This document shows positions 53,348 through 62,717 of a DNA stretch of 64,000 bases, piece by piece. Numbering within the stretch: the stretch's first letter is position 1; every line of letters starts with the position of its first letter. The DNA is taken from positions 26,905 through 90,904 of the forward strand of contig JAGHEJ010000003.1 in assembly GCA_017889345.1 (NCBI GenBank), given 5' to 3'. The notes below the pieces were generated by a model. It was not told where the DNA came from. It ran no database searches and saw only the letters and a list, made by a program, of their open reading frames with translations. The stretch is from Clostridiales bacterium. Lineage in GTDB: Bacteria > Bacillota > Clostridia > Clostridiales > Clostridiaceae. Made by a program: the position numbers and the translations under genes.

Positions 53348-55054
53348 CTATACCTTATCATGAAGTTTTTTGTAAGCTCCATTTAAACTCATTAACTCTT
53401 CATGAGTTCCTCTCTCAATGATTTTCTTTTCATCAATCAAAATTATTTCATCAGCATTTTTAATAGTTGAAAGTCTATGAGCTACTATTATATTTGTCCT
53501 TCCTTTTGATAATTTTTCTAAAGACTCTTGAATTTCTCTCTCTGTTACATTATCAAGAGCAGAGGTTGCCTCATCAAGTATCATAATCTTAGGATTTTTA
53601 AGAAAAACTCTAGCAATAGATATTCTTTGTTTCTGCCCACCAGAAAGTTTAAGTCCCCTCTCTCCTACAAAAGTATCGTATCCATCTTTAAGAGTTGTTA
53701 TAAAATCATGTATACTTGCTTTTTTACAAGCATCAATTATTTCTTCCATTGTAGCATGAGGATTTCCAATTATAATATTATCTTTTATTGTTCCAGTAAA
53801 TAAAAACACTTCTTGAGAAACAATTCCAATATTTCTTCTTAAAGAATCTAAGGTTACATCTTTTATACTTGTCCTATCAATTTTAATATCTCCCTCAGTT
53901 AATTCATAAAATCTTGGGATCAAACTACAAATTGTAGTTTTTCCTCCTCCTGATGGTCCAATTAAAGCTATTGTTTTTCCTGCGGGAATATCTAAACTAA
54001 AATTATCTAAAACATTTTCTAAAGACTCATTATACCTAAAACTAACGTTTTCTATTTTAATATTACCCTTAACATTTTCAAGTTCTTTTGCATCTTTACT
54101 TTCCTTTTCTGTTTCTTCATGTAAAAGTTCTTGAAATCTTTCAAATCCACTCATACCATTTTGAAGTTGCTCTGTGAAATTAATTAATTTTCTAATAGGT
54201 TGTATAAACATTTTTACATAAAGTACATAGGCAACGAAATCTCCAATAGTTATACTTCCATTAAAAGTAAAATACGCTGAAGCAATGAGGGCTAAAAGTT
54301 CTAAAATATCAACTAAGAAATATGTTCCCGAGAAAAATTCTCCCATTCTTCTATAAGCATGCTCTCTTGCTTTCTTAAACAAAGAATTTGAAACCTCAAA
54401 TTTATTTAGTTCACTTTCCTCATTTACAAATGACTTTGTAACTCTAATTCCTGAAATTGAATTTTCAATAACAGCATTAACATCTCCAGTTTTAATTCTC
54501 GTTTCTTTAAAAGCCTTACTCATTTTCTTTCTCATAATAATTGCAAAAATAAGTATCACTGGTATAAAGGAGAAAATTATGAGAGTAAGTTTTAAATCTA
54601 TAAAAGATAATAAGGTAAATGATCCAACTAACATAACAAGAGATACAAATAAATCTTCAGGTCCATGGTGAGCAAGTTCTGAAACCTCCATCAAATCATT
54701 TACAATTCTAGACATTATGTTTCCTGTTTTATTATCACTAAAATATTGATTAGGAAGTTTTTGAAGATGAACAAAAATATCTTTTCTCATATCCCCCTGC
54801 ATTCTAACTCCAACAATATGCCCATAATATTGCATAAAATAATTTAAAAATCCTTTTATTATAAATATGGTAAGTAAAATTATGCAAAACACAATAAGCA
54901 TTCTTATATTTTTGTTCGGCACAACATCGTTTATAATATTTCTTGTAAGCATTGGATATACAAGATCGATTAACGCAACCATAAACGCTGCGAATAAATC
55001 TAAGAAAAACAATTTTTTGTACGGTAAATAATAGCTAATAAATTTTTTAAACAT
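53348..55054 (-). CDS. ABC exporter, fused permease and ATPase
   Basis: The 568-aa half-transporter has six membrane helices (about 1-300) and an ATPase domain with Walker A G-P-S-G-G-G-K-T near 367, signature L-S-G-G-Q-K-Q-R and Walker B I-M-I-L-D-E-A-T-S-A-L-D. It matches the MsbA/multidrug homodimeric exporter type. The substrate is not predictable. It is followed by sfsA in a probable two-gene unit. Confidence 0.93.
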   Translation of the reverse strand: MFKKFISYYLPYKKLFFLDLFAAFMVALIDLVYPMLTRNIINDVVPNKNIRMLIVFCIILLTIFIIKGFLNYFMQYYGHIVGVRMQGDMRKDIFVHLQKLPNQYFSDNKTGNIMSRIVNDLMEVSELAHHGPEDLFVSLVMLVGSFTLLSFIDLKLTLIIFSFIPVILIFAIIMRKKMSKAFKETRIKTGDVNAVIENSISGIRVTKSFVNEESELNKFEVSNSLFKKAREHAYRRMGEFFSGTYFLVDILELLALIASAYFTFNGSITIGDFVAYVLYVKMFIQPIRKLINFTEQLQNGMSGFERFQELLHEETEKESKDAKELENVKGNIKIENVSFRYNESLENVLDNFSLDIPAGKTIALIGPSGGGKTTICSLIPRFYELTEGDIKIDRTSIKDVTLDSLRRNIGIVSQEVFLFTGTIKDNIIIGNPHATMEEIIDACKKASIHDFITTLKDGYDTFVGERGLKLSGGQKQRISIARVFLKNPKIMILDEATSALDNVTEREIQESLEKLSKGRTNIIVAHRLSTIKNADEIILIDEKKIIERGTHEELMSLNGAYKKLHDKV

Positions 55055-55122
55055 AAATTTTCCTTTCTAAATTTAATTATCAAATAATAATAATTCTATT
55101 GTGTAAATTTTCTTAAGTCAAT

Positions 55123-55151
55123 TAAAAAAACTACATCAAAAACGATGTAGT
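55123..55151 (-). terminator. Terminator of the siderophore operon
   Basis: An 8-bp stem (ACTACATC with GATGTAGT) with a 6-base loop is followed by a T-run on the - strand, after the binding-protein gene. Confidence 0.82.
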
Positions 55152-55182
55152 CCTTTTATTTTTCTTACATGAAACTTCCATA

Positions 55183-56145
55183 TTAATTAGATGTACTTTT
55201 TATAAAATTTAAAATTTCATCAAGCATAATTTCAGTTGAGTTAAGCCCTCCAGAAATTACATACCAAGCTTCTGAATCTAAATATAATATTCTTCCATTT
55301 TTATAAGCATCGGTAGATTTTATAAGTTCATTTTCTAAAATTGCTTTCGCTGTAGATTCTCCCCCAATAGCTGCTCCTCTATCTACAACAAATATATACT
55401 CTGGATTTTTATCAACAACATATTCAAAAGAAACTTGTTGCCCATGAGTAGAAACCTCAATATTTTCATCTTCTGGTTTAAATCCAAGTTCATTATAGAT
55501 AAGCCCATATCTTGAACCAGGACCATAAGTACTTATTGCTCCTTCATTAACCATCAAAGTTAAAACACTTAAATCTTTTTCATTTACTAAGGTTTTAATT
55601 TCATTAATTTTATCTTCAATATTTTTAAGTTTTGATGATGCTACATCTTCTTTTTCAAAAACCTTTGAAAGAGTATTAACATTTCTCTTAACATCTTCCA
55701 TATATTTACTTCCATTTATATTTAATAAAAGAGTTGGAGCAATCTCTGAAAACTTCTCTTGTAAATCTGCTTGTCTTCCACCTAATAATATTAAATCTGG
55801 TTGAAGAGCATTAATTGCTTCATAATCTGGCTCTTTTAAATCACCTAAATCTGCATATTTTCCATCTTCATACTTTTCAAATCTTTTAGGAAGAGCAGCT
55901 TTTGGAAGTCCAACAACCTCAACTCCTAAATTATCTATAATATCTAATAATCCATAGTCAAACACAACAACTCTTTGAGGATTTTTAACAACCTCTACTT
56001 CTCCATTCATATCAGTTACAACTATTTTCTCTACATTTGTAGTATCTTGTTAAACTTCTTTTGAAGATCCACAAGAAACAGTTACTCCCATAAATAATCC
56101 AAGAGTCATTAAACTTAAAAACTTTTTAAAACCTTTTTTATTCAT
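55183..56145 (-). pseudogene. Siderophore-binding lipoprotein with in-frame UAA at codon 32
   Basis: The full frame runs from ATG 56145 (AAAGGAAA site) and would encode 320 residues: a signal peptide with lipobox cysteine at C25 (V-T-V-S-C), then a periplasmic-binding fold close to CeuE/FatB/YclQ siderophore receptors (P-Q-R-V-V-V-F-D, S-T-Y-G-P-G-S-R-Y-G-L, S-G-G-L). Codon 32 is TAA (56052-56050) in E-V-stop-Q-D, six codons after the lipid anchor. One base change from CAA would restore it. An internal ATG at 56010 keeps the fold but would lose the export signal. The gene may be inactivated, or this may be a sequence error. Confidence 0.78.
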
Positions 56146-56158
56146 AAAATTTTCCTTT

Positions 56159-56914
56159 CTAATAATAAATACTGATCTTTCTTCCATTTATATTTTGAAC
56201 ATCAAAATCCATCTGATAAATTTCTCTAAGAGTATTTTGATTTATTATTTCATCAGTTGTTCCATTTTTAAGAAGCTTTCCATCTTTAAATGCAACAACA
56301 TAATCAGAATAACAAGAAGCAAAATTTATATCATGCATAACAATAACAATTATTTTGTTAAGCTCGTCGCATAATTTTCTTAAAACTTTCATCATTTGAA
56401 CGGAATTACTCATATCCAAATTGTTAAGAGGTTCATCAAGAAAAATATACTCAGTTCCCTGAGCAATAACCATAGCAATAAATGCTCTTTGTCTTTGTCC
56501 ACCGCTTAACTCATCTAAATATTTATCTTGAATATCTGTTAATCTCATATACTCAATTGCTTCATCAATATATTTGTTATCCTGTTTATTAAGTCGTCCT
56601 TTAGAATACGGGAATCTTCCAAAACTTACAAGCTCTCGAATAGTAAGCCTTATATTTATGTTATTTGATTGTTTAAGTATAGAAATCTTTTTAGATAATT
56701 CATTCTTTCCATAATCTTCAATTAATTTATCTTCTATAAATATTTCTCCACTTTGTTTTTCCATAAGACGTGCAATTATTGATAGCATTGTACTTTTACC
56801 TGCACCATTTGGGCCAACAAAGGAAGTTATTTTTCCTTTGTGAATATTTAAAGAAACATCATCTAAAACTTTTTTATCTCCATATGCTTTACATACGTTT
56901 CTTATCTTCAACAT
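56159..56914 (-). CDS. Siderophore ABC transporter ATPase
   Basis: The 251-aa ATPase has Walker A G-P-N-G-A-G-K-S (about 34-41), the signature L-S-G-G-Q-R-Q-R, and Walker B Y-I-F-L-D-E-P-L-N-N-L-D. It matches the FepC/YclP iron-siderophore group. Its ATG overlaps the second permease, whose TGA stop lies inside its start region. It works with the two permeases upstream and the lipoprotein downstream. Confidence 0.93.
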   Translation of the reverse strand: MLKIRNVCKAYGDKKVLDDVSLNIHKGKITSFVGPNGAGKSTMLSIIARLMEKQSGEIFIEDKLIEDYGKNELSKKISILKQSNNINIRLTIRELVSFGRFPYSKGRLNKQDNKYIDEAIEYMRLTDIQDKYLDELSGGQRQRAFIAMVIAQGTEYIFLDEPLNNLDMSNSVQMMKVLRKLCDELNKIIVIVMHDINFASCYSDYVVAFKDGKLLKNGTTDEIINQNTLREIYQMDFDVQNINGRKISIYY

Positions 56915-57882
56915 GATTTACCCTCCCTTAACAACAAATACATAAAATAAATTCCACCAATAAGATTTATAACTACACTAACTGGAGTTTCTATTTTTAA
57001 AACTCTTTCTAACAAAAATTGACCGAAGATTAAAACAAATACGCTAATGAGCATACAAATTGAAATTATATATGAATATTTGTATGTTTTAACAAGTTGC
57101 TTCGTAACATTCGCAACTAAAAACCCAAGAAAAGTAATGGGACCAACAAGAGCAGTTGATATTGATGTAAAAACTGAAACAACTATAAAAAACTTTTTAA
57201 TGAGTCTATCATAATCAATACCCAAATTTATAGCATGTTCTCTTCCTAAACTCATAACGTCTAAATATTTAATATCTTTAAAGATTAATATAAAGATAAT
57301 AAATATCATTATCAATGATGCAACAAGTACGTCGTCATTAATATTATTAAAACTTGCAAACAATTTATTTTGAAGAGAAGCATATTCATTTGGATCTATT
57401 GCAATTTGCATAAACTTAGACAAACTACTAAACAAAGTTCCAAGTATAATTCCAATTAAAACAATCAATAAAATATTTGACTTTCCCTTTTTAAAAATTG
57501 TTGTATAAATTACAAAGGATATTGAAACCATTAACGTAACACATATAACAAAATTCAATTTTTTATTTGTGCTAAACACACTTCCAGATCCAAGTAAAAA
57601 TACTATAACTGTTTGAATTAAAACATAAAATGAGTCAAGTCCCATAATATTTGGAGTAAGTAACCGATTATTTGTTGTTGTTTGAAATAACACAGTTGAA
57701 AATGCAATGAGCATTCCCGTCAAAATTATTGCAATTAATTTCGGAATACGCAAAGACATTGCATATTCAAAATTTCCTTTATGAATTCCAAAAGTCAAAA
57801 ACAAAATTGATACTATTAAAATTAATATTGAAAGAACCATAATCAATCTTATATTTGAATTAAATTTAATCTTATTCTCCAC
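56908..57882 (-). CDS. Siderophore ABC transporter permease (second)
   Basis: The 324-aa FecCD-family permease has about nine membrane helices and the conserved A-L-V-G-P-I-T-F-L-G-F-L-V-A-N. It starts at GTG 57882, overlapping the previous permease stop. Its TGA stop overlaps the ATPase start. It forms the channel with the first permease and matches the YclO type by gene order. Confidence 0.92.
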   Translation of the reverse strand: MENKIKFNSNIRLIMVLSILILIVSILFLTFGIHKGNFEYAMSLRIPKLIAIILTGMLIAFSTVLFQTTTNNRLLTPNIMGLDSFYVLIQTVIVFLLGSGSVFSTNKKLNFVICVTLMVSISFVIYTTIFKKGKSNILLIVLIGIILGTLFSSLSKFMQIAIDPNEYASLQNKLFASFNNINDDVLVASLIMIFIIFILIFKDIKYLDVMSLGREHAINLGIDYDRLIKKFFIVVSVFTSISTALVGPITFLGFLVANVTKQLVKTYKYSYIISICMLISVFVLIFGQFLLERVLKIETPVSVVINLIGGIYFMYLLLREGKSC

Positions 57883-58825
57883 GTAAATTCCTCCTTATTA
57901 CAATATAAAGAAAAATTACACTTCCAATAACACCAATTGTTACTCCTATTGGCAATTCATAAGGGTATATAACAACTCGTCCAATAATGTCACAAATCAA
58001 AACAAAAATTGCTCCAAACAATCCTGTATAAAATAAACTTCCCTTCATATTATCACCTTTATAAAGAGATATTAAATTTGGAACTATAAGACCAATAAAC
58101 GGAATGCTTCCAACTGTAACAACAACCGATACAGTTACTAGAGAAACTATAACAATTCCTACCGTAACTATCTTTTCATAATTGAGACCCAAATTCTTAG
58201 AAAAATCTTCTCCCATTCCTGCAACAGTAAATTTATTTGCATAAAAAACTGTAAGAATTATAAGAGGTATACTTAAATATAAAAGCTCATAATTCCCTTT
58301 TAATACCATAGAAAAATTTCCTTGAGTCCACGCATTTATACTTTGGAGCAAATCAAACTTATATCCCAAAAATGTAGTTATAGATCCAATAATATTTCCA
58401 AACATTATCCCAACAAGTGGAACAAACACAGAGTTTTTAATCTTAATATTTTTAAGAAAAGTCATAAAAATTACTGTTCCAATTATGGCAGTTATGAAAG
58501 ATATTATTGTTTTTTCCATAAGCCCTGCATGTGGAAAAATTATAATTGCAATGAGCATTCCAAGCTGAGCTGAATCTATTGTTGCTCCTGTCGTTGGAGA
58601 TACAAATTTATTCCTACTTATTTGTTGCATTATAAGTCCACATATACTCATACCAATTCCTGCAACTAAAATACTAATAAGTCTAGGTACTCTACTTACT
58701 AAAAATATTTGTAAACTTTGAGTATCTCCATTTAAAATTCCTTCTAATGTTATATTCTTAACTCCAATAAATAGAGAAAAAGCACATAACAAAATTAAAC
58801 TTAAAAATAAAAATACCTTTTTCAT
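57872..58825 (-). CDS. Siderophore ABC transporter permease (first)
   Basis: I start at ATG 58825, giving 317 aa; a TTG five codons earlier is less likely. It is a FecCD-family permease with the motifs R-V-P-R-L-I-S-I-L-V-A-G-I-G-M-S-I-C-G and I-P-F-I-G-L-I-V-P-N. It is first in the operon, and two Fur-box-like sites lie just upstream, so it should be induced by iron limitation. Confidence 0.93.
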   Translation of the reverse strand: MKKVFLFLSLILLCAFSLFIGVKNITLEGILNGDTQSLQIFLVSRVPRLISILVAGIGMSICGLIMQQISRNKFVSPTTGATIDSAQLGMLIAIIIFPHAGLMEKTIISFITAIIGTVIFMTFLKNIKIKNSVFVPLVGIMFGNIIGSITTFLGYKFDLLQSINAWTQGNFSMVLKGNYELLYLSIPLIILTVFYANKFTVAGMGEDFSKNLGLNYEKIVTVGIVIVSLVTVSVVVTVGSIPFIGLIVPNLISLYKGDNMKGSLFYTGLFGAIFVLICDIIGRVVIYPYELPIGVTIGVIGSVIFLYIVIRRNLRGE

Positions 58826-58852
58826 AAAATATTTTCCCAATAACTTTTAACT

Positions 58853-58871
58853 GATATTTATTATCATTATT
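58853..58871. promoter_or_regulatory. Fur-box-like site
   Basis: The site matches the GATAATGATTATCATTATC consensus at 16 of 19 positions, 28 bases upstream of the permease start. It supports iron control of the operon. Confidence 0.68.
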
Positions 58872-58920
58872 TATATAACATAAATAATACCACACCAAAA
58901 ATAATATGTCTATATTTTTT

Positions 58921-58939
58921 GATAACTAATATCAATATT
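58921..58939. promoter_or_regulatory. Second, weaker Fur-box-like site
   Basis: This site matches the same consensus at 14 of 19 positions and lies about 70 bases further upstream, between the siderophore operon and the divergent lysozyme gene. Confidence 0.45.
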
Positions 58940-59033
58940 ATTATCTACATTTCTTTTCTATAACACACTTTAAATAAAAAACATATTATATCTCAAATTA
59001 ATAAACATTTTTAAAATAAAAAGGAGATTCACT

Positions 59034-59810
59034 ATGATAAAAAAAGGTATTGATGTTTCTGTTTGGGATGGTAATATTGATTTTAATGCAGTAAAGGCAA
59101 GTGGAATTGATTTTGTTATTATAAGAGCTGGATATGGTTCCCACTCAAGTGGAATTGATAAATTATTTGAGCAAAACTATTATAGAGCTAAAAAAACAAA
59201 TTTAAATGTTGGAGCATATTGGTATTCCTACGCTAAATCAACTAAAGATGCACTTATTGAAGCTAATACTTGTATGAATGCTATAAAAGGAAAACAATTT
59301 GACTATCCAATATATTTAGATGTAGAAGAACCATACTTCTTTACAAATGGAAAAGAATTTTGTGATAGCATCATTACAACTTTCTGTAATGAACTTGAAA
59401 AATATAAATATTTCACAGGATTTTATATGTCGTTAGATTATTTAAAAGAATATGTATCCCCAACCGTTTCATCTCGTTATACCGTATGGGTTGCAGACTA
59501 CGCAAATAAATTAAATTACAATGTACCTTATGGAATATGGCAATATACTTCAAATGGATCTATAAATGGGATTCAAAATAATTGAGATTTAGATTGCGGA
59601 TATGTTGATTTCCCTTCAATAATTATAAAAGGTGGATTTAATGGATATCTCTCTTCAAATAATACACCTCCAAGTTCAGATATAGATAACATTGCAAGAG
59701 AAGTAATAGACGGTAAATGGGGAAATGGAGAAGAACGTAAACGACGCCTCACTACTGCTGGATATAATTATAATGAAATTCAACAACGTGTAAATGAATT
59801 ACTTCAATAA
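59034..59810 (+). CDS. GH25 lysozyme with in-frame UGA before its C-terminal domain
   Basis: An AAGGAG site precedes ATG 59034. The GH25 catalytic domain (about 1-195) has D7 in G-I-D-V-S-V-W-D and D96/E98 in Y-L-D-V-E-E-P. Codon 184 is TGA (59583-59585); the same frame then runs 74 codons to TAA 59810. These finish the GH25 fold (D-L-D-C-G-Y-V-D-F-P) and add a Cpl-7-type wall-binding motif (V-I-D-G-K-W-G-N-G; L-T-T-A-G-Y-N-Y). No SECIS-like hairpin follows this TGA. Full translation would need readthrough; otherwise a 183-aa product lacking the last strand and wall binder results. No signal peptide, as in endolysins. Confidence 0.75.
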
Positions 59811-59816
59811 AAATTT

Positions 59817-59851
59817 AAGTCTACTATAGTTTTATAGTAGACTTTTTTGTT
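59817..59851 (+). terminator. Terminator of the lysozyme gene
   Basis: A perfect 12-bp stem (AAGTCTACTATA with its complement) and GTTT loop is followed by a T-run. It lies six bases after the TAA at 59810, not after the TGA, which shows the longer frame is the real gene. Confidence 0.88.
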
Positions 59852-59870
59852 TGAATATAATATTTCAATA

Positions 59871-60353
59871 TTAAAATTTCATTGTTGATATCCATTGTTT
59901 AATATCTTGTTTATAATCACGATTAGTATTCTCTTTGGGATCCACAAAAGATATTTCACCTATAAAATTATTATCGGGCATATTTTTCTTAAAATTATTA
60001 AAACACTTTTCAACTTTTCCTCCACCACTACAAACAAAAATCCCTATATTTTTATTGGAAATTGAATTATCTCTAAAAAATGTATTAAATGCTGGGGCAT
60101 ATGTTCCTGCCCAAACAGGCGTTCCCAAAAATATATTTTCATATTTTGAAAAATCTATATTAAAATTTATAAGTTCTGGTGTTTCTCTAAATATTGCACT
60201 TTTTCCACCCCAAAAATATTTTTTAAACCCTTTTGAAGGAAGCTCTTTTTTACACTTTAACTCAATTAAATCTCCATTAATTTCTTTTGAAATTAATTCT
60301 GCTATTAACTTTGTGTTACCTTCTAATGAATAATAAATAACTGCACTATTCAT
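59871..60353 (-). CDS. Flavodoxin-like protein
   Basis: I choose ATG 60353, giving 160 aa starting M-N-S-A-V-I-Y-Y-S-L-E-G-N-T-K. A longer in-frame start would overlap the antiporter gene. The fold shows the FMN phosphate loop S-L-E-G-N-T-K, F-L-G-T-P-V-W-A-G-T-Y-A-P and F-V-C-S-G-G-G-K. Such proteins carry electrons with FMN in place of ferredoxin. The ribosome site is distant (GAGAGGA, about 11 bases). Confidence 0.87.
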   Translation of the reverse strand: MNSAVIYYSLEGNTKLIAELISKEINGDLIELKCKKELPSKGFKKYFWGGKSAIFRETPELINFNIDFSKYENIFLGTPVWAGTYAPAFNTFFRDNSISNKNIGIFVCSGGGKVEKCFNNFKKNMPDNNFIGEISFVDPKENTNRDYKQDIKQWISTMKF

Positions 60354-60411
60354 AATATATTTAATCCTCTCTTTTAAAATAAAGAATTCTTCAATAATCA
60401 TGGAAATTTTT

Positions 60412-61614
60412 TCACGAATCAATACTTAAAAACTTTGTTGATGTAAGTTTTATTCCTATTGCTCCAATTGGTGCTGTTATTAAAACACTAAGAATTGAAA
60501 TAGCTTGCATTATATCTCCATATAAAACTCCTGCTTGAAGTGGTATTCCAGCTTTTGCCGATTGAACTGTTGCTTTTGGTAAATACGCAATAACACAAAA
60601 CAGTTTTTCCTTTAACGTTAAATCTGTACCAATTAAAGATAAAATTACTCCAAAAGATCTAAAAGTTAAAGATATTATAAGTATTATTATTCCAACCAAA
60701 AAATATTTTCCGACTAAAAATGGATTAATTGCCATTCCAACAAAAGCAAATAAATATAGCTTTCCATATTTCCAAATCACATTCATTTTATTTTGAATAT
60801 CTTTTGATATTTCTTCTGTGAATGTTCTTAAGAAAAATCCATAAACCATAATAATCAGTAGTGAATTAAATATTTCTATGTGAAATGAGTTTTCAACCCA
60901 TCTCATCCCTAAACAAATAAAGAAACATAATAAAGCTTTTAAAATATTTGATTTTAAAATTTTAAAAATATATTTGGTTGTAAGAGAAATTAAAAACCCA
61001 ATAATTATACTTAAAATTATAGATATTGGAATTATTAAAAGCTCTGACAAAACTGAAGTTTTTTCTCCACTCATTTTTGAAAAATATAGCGACATAAACG
61101 TTGTGAAAAATGTAATTGCAACAGTATCATCAGCAGAAGCTCCAACAAGAAGCATCTTTGGAATTCCTTTTTTCTCCCCAATTTTTCTCTCTATTAATTC
61201 AACCATAGATGGAATTAAAACAGCTGGACTAACAGCTGCTATTATAAATCCAAGAATTCCCCCTTGAATAAATGAAAAATCTAAAAATACCATAGACAAA
61301 ATTGCTATGGTAAATCCTTCAATTGTTGCCGGAACAACACTTAATAAAACTGCAGGCCTTCCGATTTTTTTCATATCATTAAGACTAATTCCAAGTCCCC
61401 CAATAAAAAGTACAGCAACTAATGCAATATCTTTTACATAAGGAGAAATATTTAAAATCCCTTTAGGAACAAAATTTAAAAATGAAGGACCAACAATCAT
61501 TCCAAAAATAATCATTCCAATTAAAGATGGAAGTTTAAATTTTTCAAATAATTTTCCAAAATAATTGGACAAAATTCCAATTAAAATTAATCCAATTATA
61601 ATAATTAAAACCAT
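60412..61614 (-). CDS. Cation/proton antiporter (CPA2/KefB-like)
   Basis: The 400-aa membrane protein has about 12 helices and the monovalent cation:proton antiporter pattern, including L-P-S-L-I-G-M-I-I-F-G-M-I-V-G-P, F-I-G-G-L-G and A-S-A-D-D-T-V-A-I with the double aspartate near 160. It exchanges Na+ or K+ for protons. No regulatory TrkA domain follows. It lies downstream of the DUF1048 pair. Confidence 0.88.
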   Translation of the reverse strand: MVLIIIIGLILIGILSNYFGKLFEKFKLPSLIGMIIFGMIVGPSFLNFVPKGILNISPYVKDIALVAVLFIGGLGISLNDMKKIGRPAVLLSVVPATIEGFTIAILSMVFLDFSFIQGGILGFIIAAVSPAVLIPSMVELIERKIGEKKGIPKMLLVGASADDTVAITFFTTFMSLYFSKMSGEKTSVLSELLIIPISIILSIIIGFLISLTTKYIFKILKSNILKALLCFFICLGMRWVENSFHIEIFNSLLIIMVYGFFLRTFTEEISKDIQNKMNVIWKYGKLYLFAFVGMAINPFLVGKYFLVGIIILIISLTFRSFGVILSLIGTDLTLKEKLFCVIAYLPKATVQSAKAGIPLQAGVLYGDIMQAISILSVLITAPIGAIGIKLTSTKFLSIDS

Positions 61615-61637
61615 TTACTACCCCTATAAAATTCTCT

Positions 61638-61973
61638 TTAATTAATATAATTATAAATTTTAAAATTTAACTTATCTTCAAATCTAGTTGTCCACTTTTT
61701 ATCTTCCAATAAAAACTCATCATAAAATCCCACAATATCTTCCCCTATAAGCTCAATTACAGATTTTTTATCTCTAATTCCATTTTCAAATAATTCTATA
61801 AGATCTCCTTGACGCTTTAACATAAACGTTCCATCTCCAAAGGCAAAACCCCACATATAATATTTCATTTTATCAAATACAAATTTGTAATCCTCAGGAA
61901 ATTTTTCAACTCTAATTAATTGATTTTTATACTCTTTTTTATTTTGAACTTGTCTTATTATAAATTTAACCAT
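61638..61973 (-). CDS. DUF1048 family protein (second)
   Basis: The 111-aa protein belongs with its upstream neighbour to the DUF1048 family, small helical proteins usually encoded beside PadR regulators. Shared features include an early Y-K-F-V-F-D-K-M-K-Y-Y-M region (Y-A-F-K-Q-M-Q-K-Y-I in the other) and V-I-E-L-I-G-E-D-I-V-G-F-Y-D-E-F. The start overlaps the previous stop by eight bases. Function is unknown. Confidence 0.82.
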   Translation of the reverse strand: MVKFIIRQVQNKKEYKNQLIRVEKFPEDYKFVFDKMKYYMWGFAFGDGTFMLKRQGDLIELFENGIRDKKSVIELIGEDIVGFYDEFLLEDKKWTTRFEDKLNFKIYNYIN

Positions 61974-62304
61974 TATATATTTTCATTACCCCTTCTAAAA
62001 CTTCATTGTTCATAATTTTTTTGTGTTCTTCTCTATTTACATCTATAAATTTATTACAAAAAGACGATGGACTATCTCCAATAATTTCTTTAAGATTTTT
62101 ATTTAGAGATATTCCTTCCTCAAAACAATCTAAAATATTATTAAATATTTCTTTTTCATATCCCATAGCTCCAATTGTAAATATATATTTTTGCATTTGT
62201 TTAAACGCATATCTAAAATTTTTTGGAAGACTATTTACTCGTAACTTTATATTTTTATAATCCACATCTGTATCACCAATAATTAATTTTTTCAAAGATA
62301 TCAT
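61966..62304 (-). CDS. DUF1048 family protein (first)
   Basis: The 112-aa protein is paralogous to the next gene, with L-K-E-I-I-G-D-S-P-S-S-F-C-N-K-F near the C-terminus. A GAGAGGAGA site lies before the ATG, one base after the PadR stop. It is the middle gene of the PadR-DUF1048-DUF1048 operon. Function is unknown. Confidence 0.82.
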   Translation of the reverse strand: MISLKKLIIGDTDVDYKNIKLRVNSLPKNFRYAFKQMQKYIFTIGAMGYEKEIFNNILDCFEEGISLNKNLKEIIGDSPSSFCNKFIDVNREEHKKIMNNEVLEGVMKIYNG

Positions 62305-62305
62305 T

Positions 62306-62629
62306 CTAAATCTCCTCTCTTAATTTTGTAATCTTATCTTTAATAAAATCCCATTTATTCCAAAACTCCCTTAACTCCCTCTTTCCATTTTCATTTAAAG
62401 AAAACACTTTTCGATGAGGTCCAACCTTTGAAGAAATCTTTCTCACATTAACAAGATTATTTTTTTGAAAACGCAAAAGAATAGTATAAACCGTTCCATC
62501 TACAACTCCTGAAAAACCTAAGTTATTAAGACGCTTTGTTATTTCATATCCATAAATTTCTTCCCTACTTATAATTTCAAGTATACATCCTTCTAATATT
62601 CCCTTTAACATTTCAGTTATATTATCCAA
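62306..62629 (-). CDS. PadR family transcriptional regulator
   Basis: The start is TTG 62629, preceded by a weak GGTGAT site. The 107-aa repressor has the PadR winged helix: L-E-G-C-I-L-E-I-I-S-R-E-E-I-Y-G-Y-E-I-T and V-D-G-T-V-Y-T-I-L-L-R. It is the first gene of the operon and probably represses it through the palindrome in its promoter. Confidence 0.93.
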   Translation of the reverse strand: MDNITEMLKGILEGCILEIISREEIYGYEITKRLNNLGFSGVVDGTVYTILLRFQKNNLVNVRKISSKVGPHRKVFSLNENGKRELREFWNKWDFIKDKITKLREEI

Positions 62630-62681
62630 ATTTAATCACCACAATCTTATAACTCTATTTAGTATTACTAATTACTGCTAC

Positions 62682-62710
62682 ATTATACTACTTAGTAGTA
62701 TGGATGTAAA
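62682..62710 (-). promoter_or_regulatory. padR promoter with operator inside
   Basis: On the - strand TTTACA and TATAAT are 17 bases apart. The palindrome ATACTACT-T-AGTAGTAT (62685-62701) fills the spacer and enters the -10 box, so bound PadR would block RNA polymerase. Autorepression is expected. Confidence 0.82.
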
Positions 62711-62717
62711 TATTTTT

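Noticed and set aside
59583..59640. Selenocysteine at the lysozyme UGA
   Set aside because: No stable hairpin with a G-starting loop is visible at 16-37 bases, and this position is not a redox or catalytic site in GH25 enzymes.
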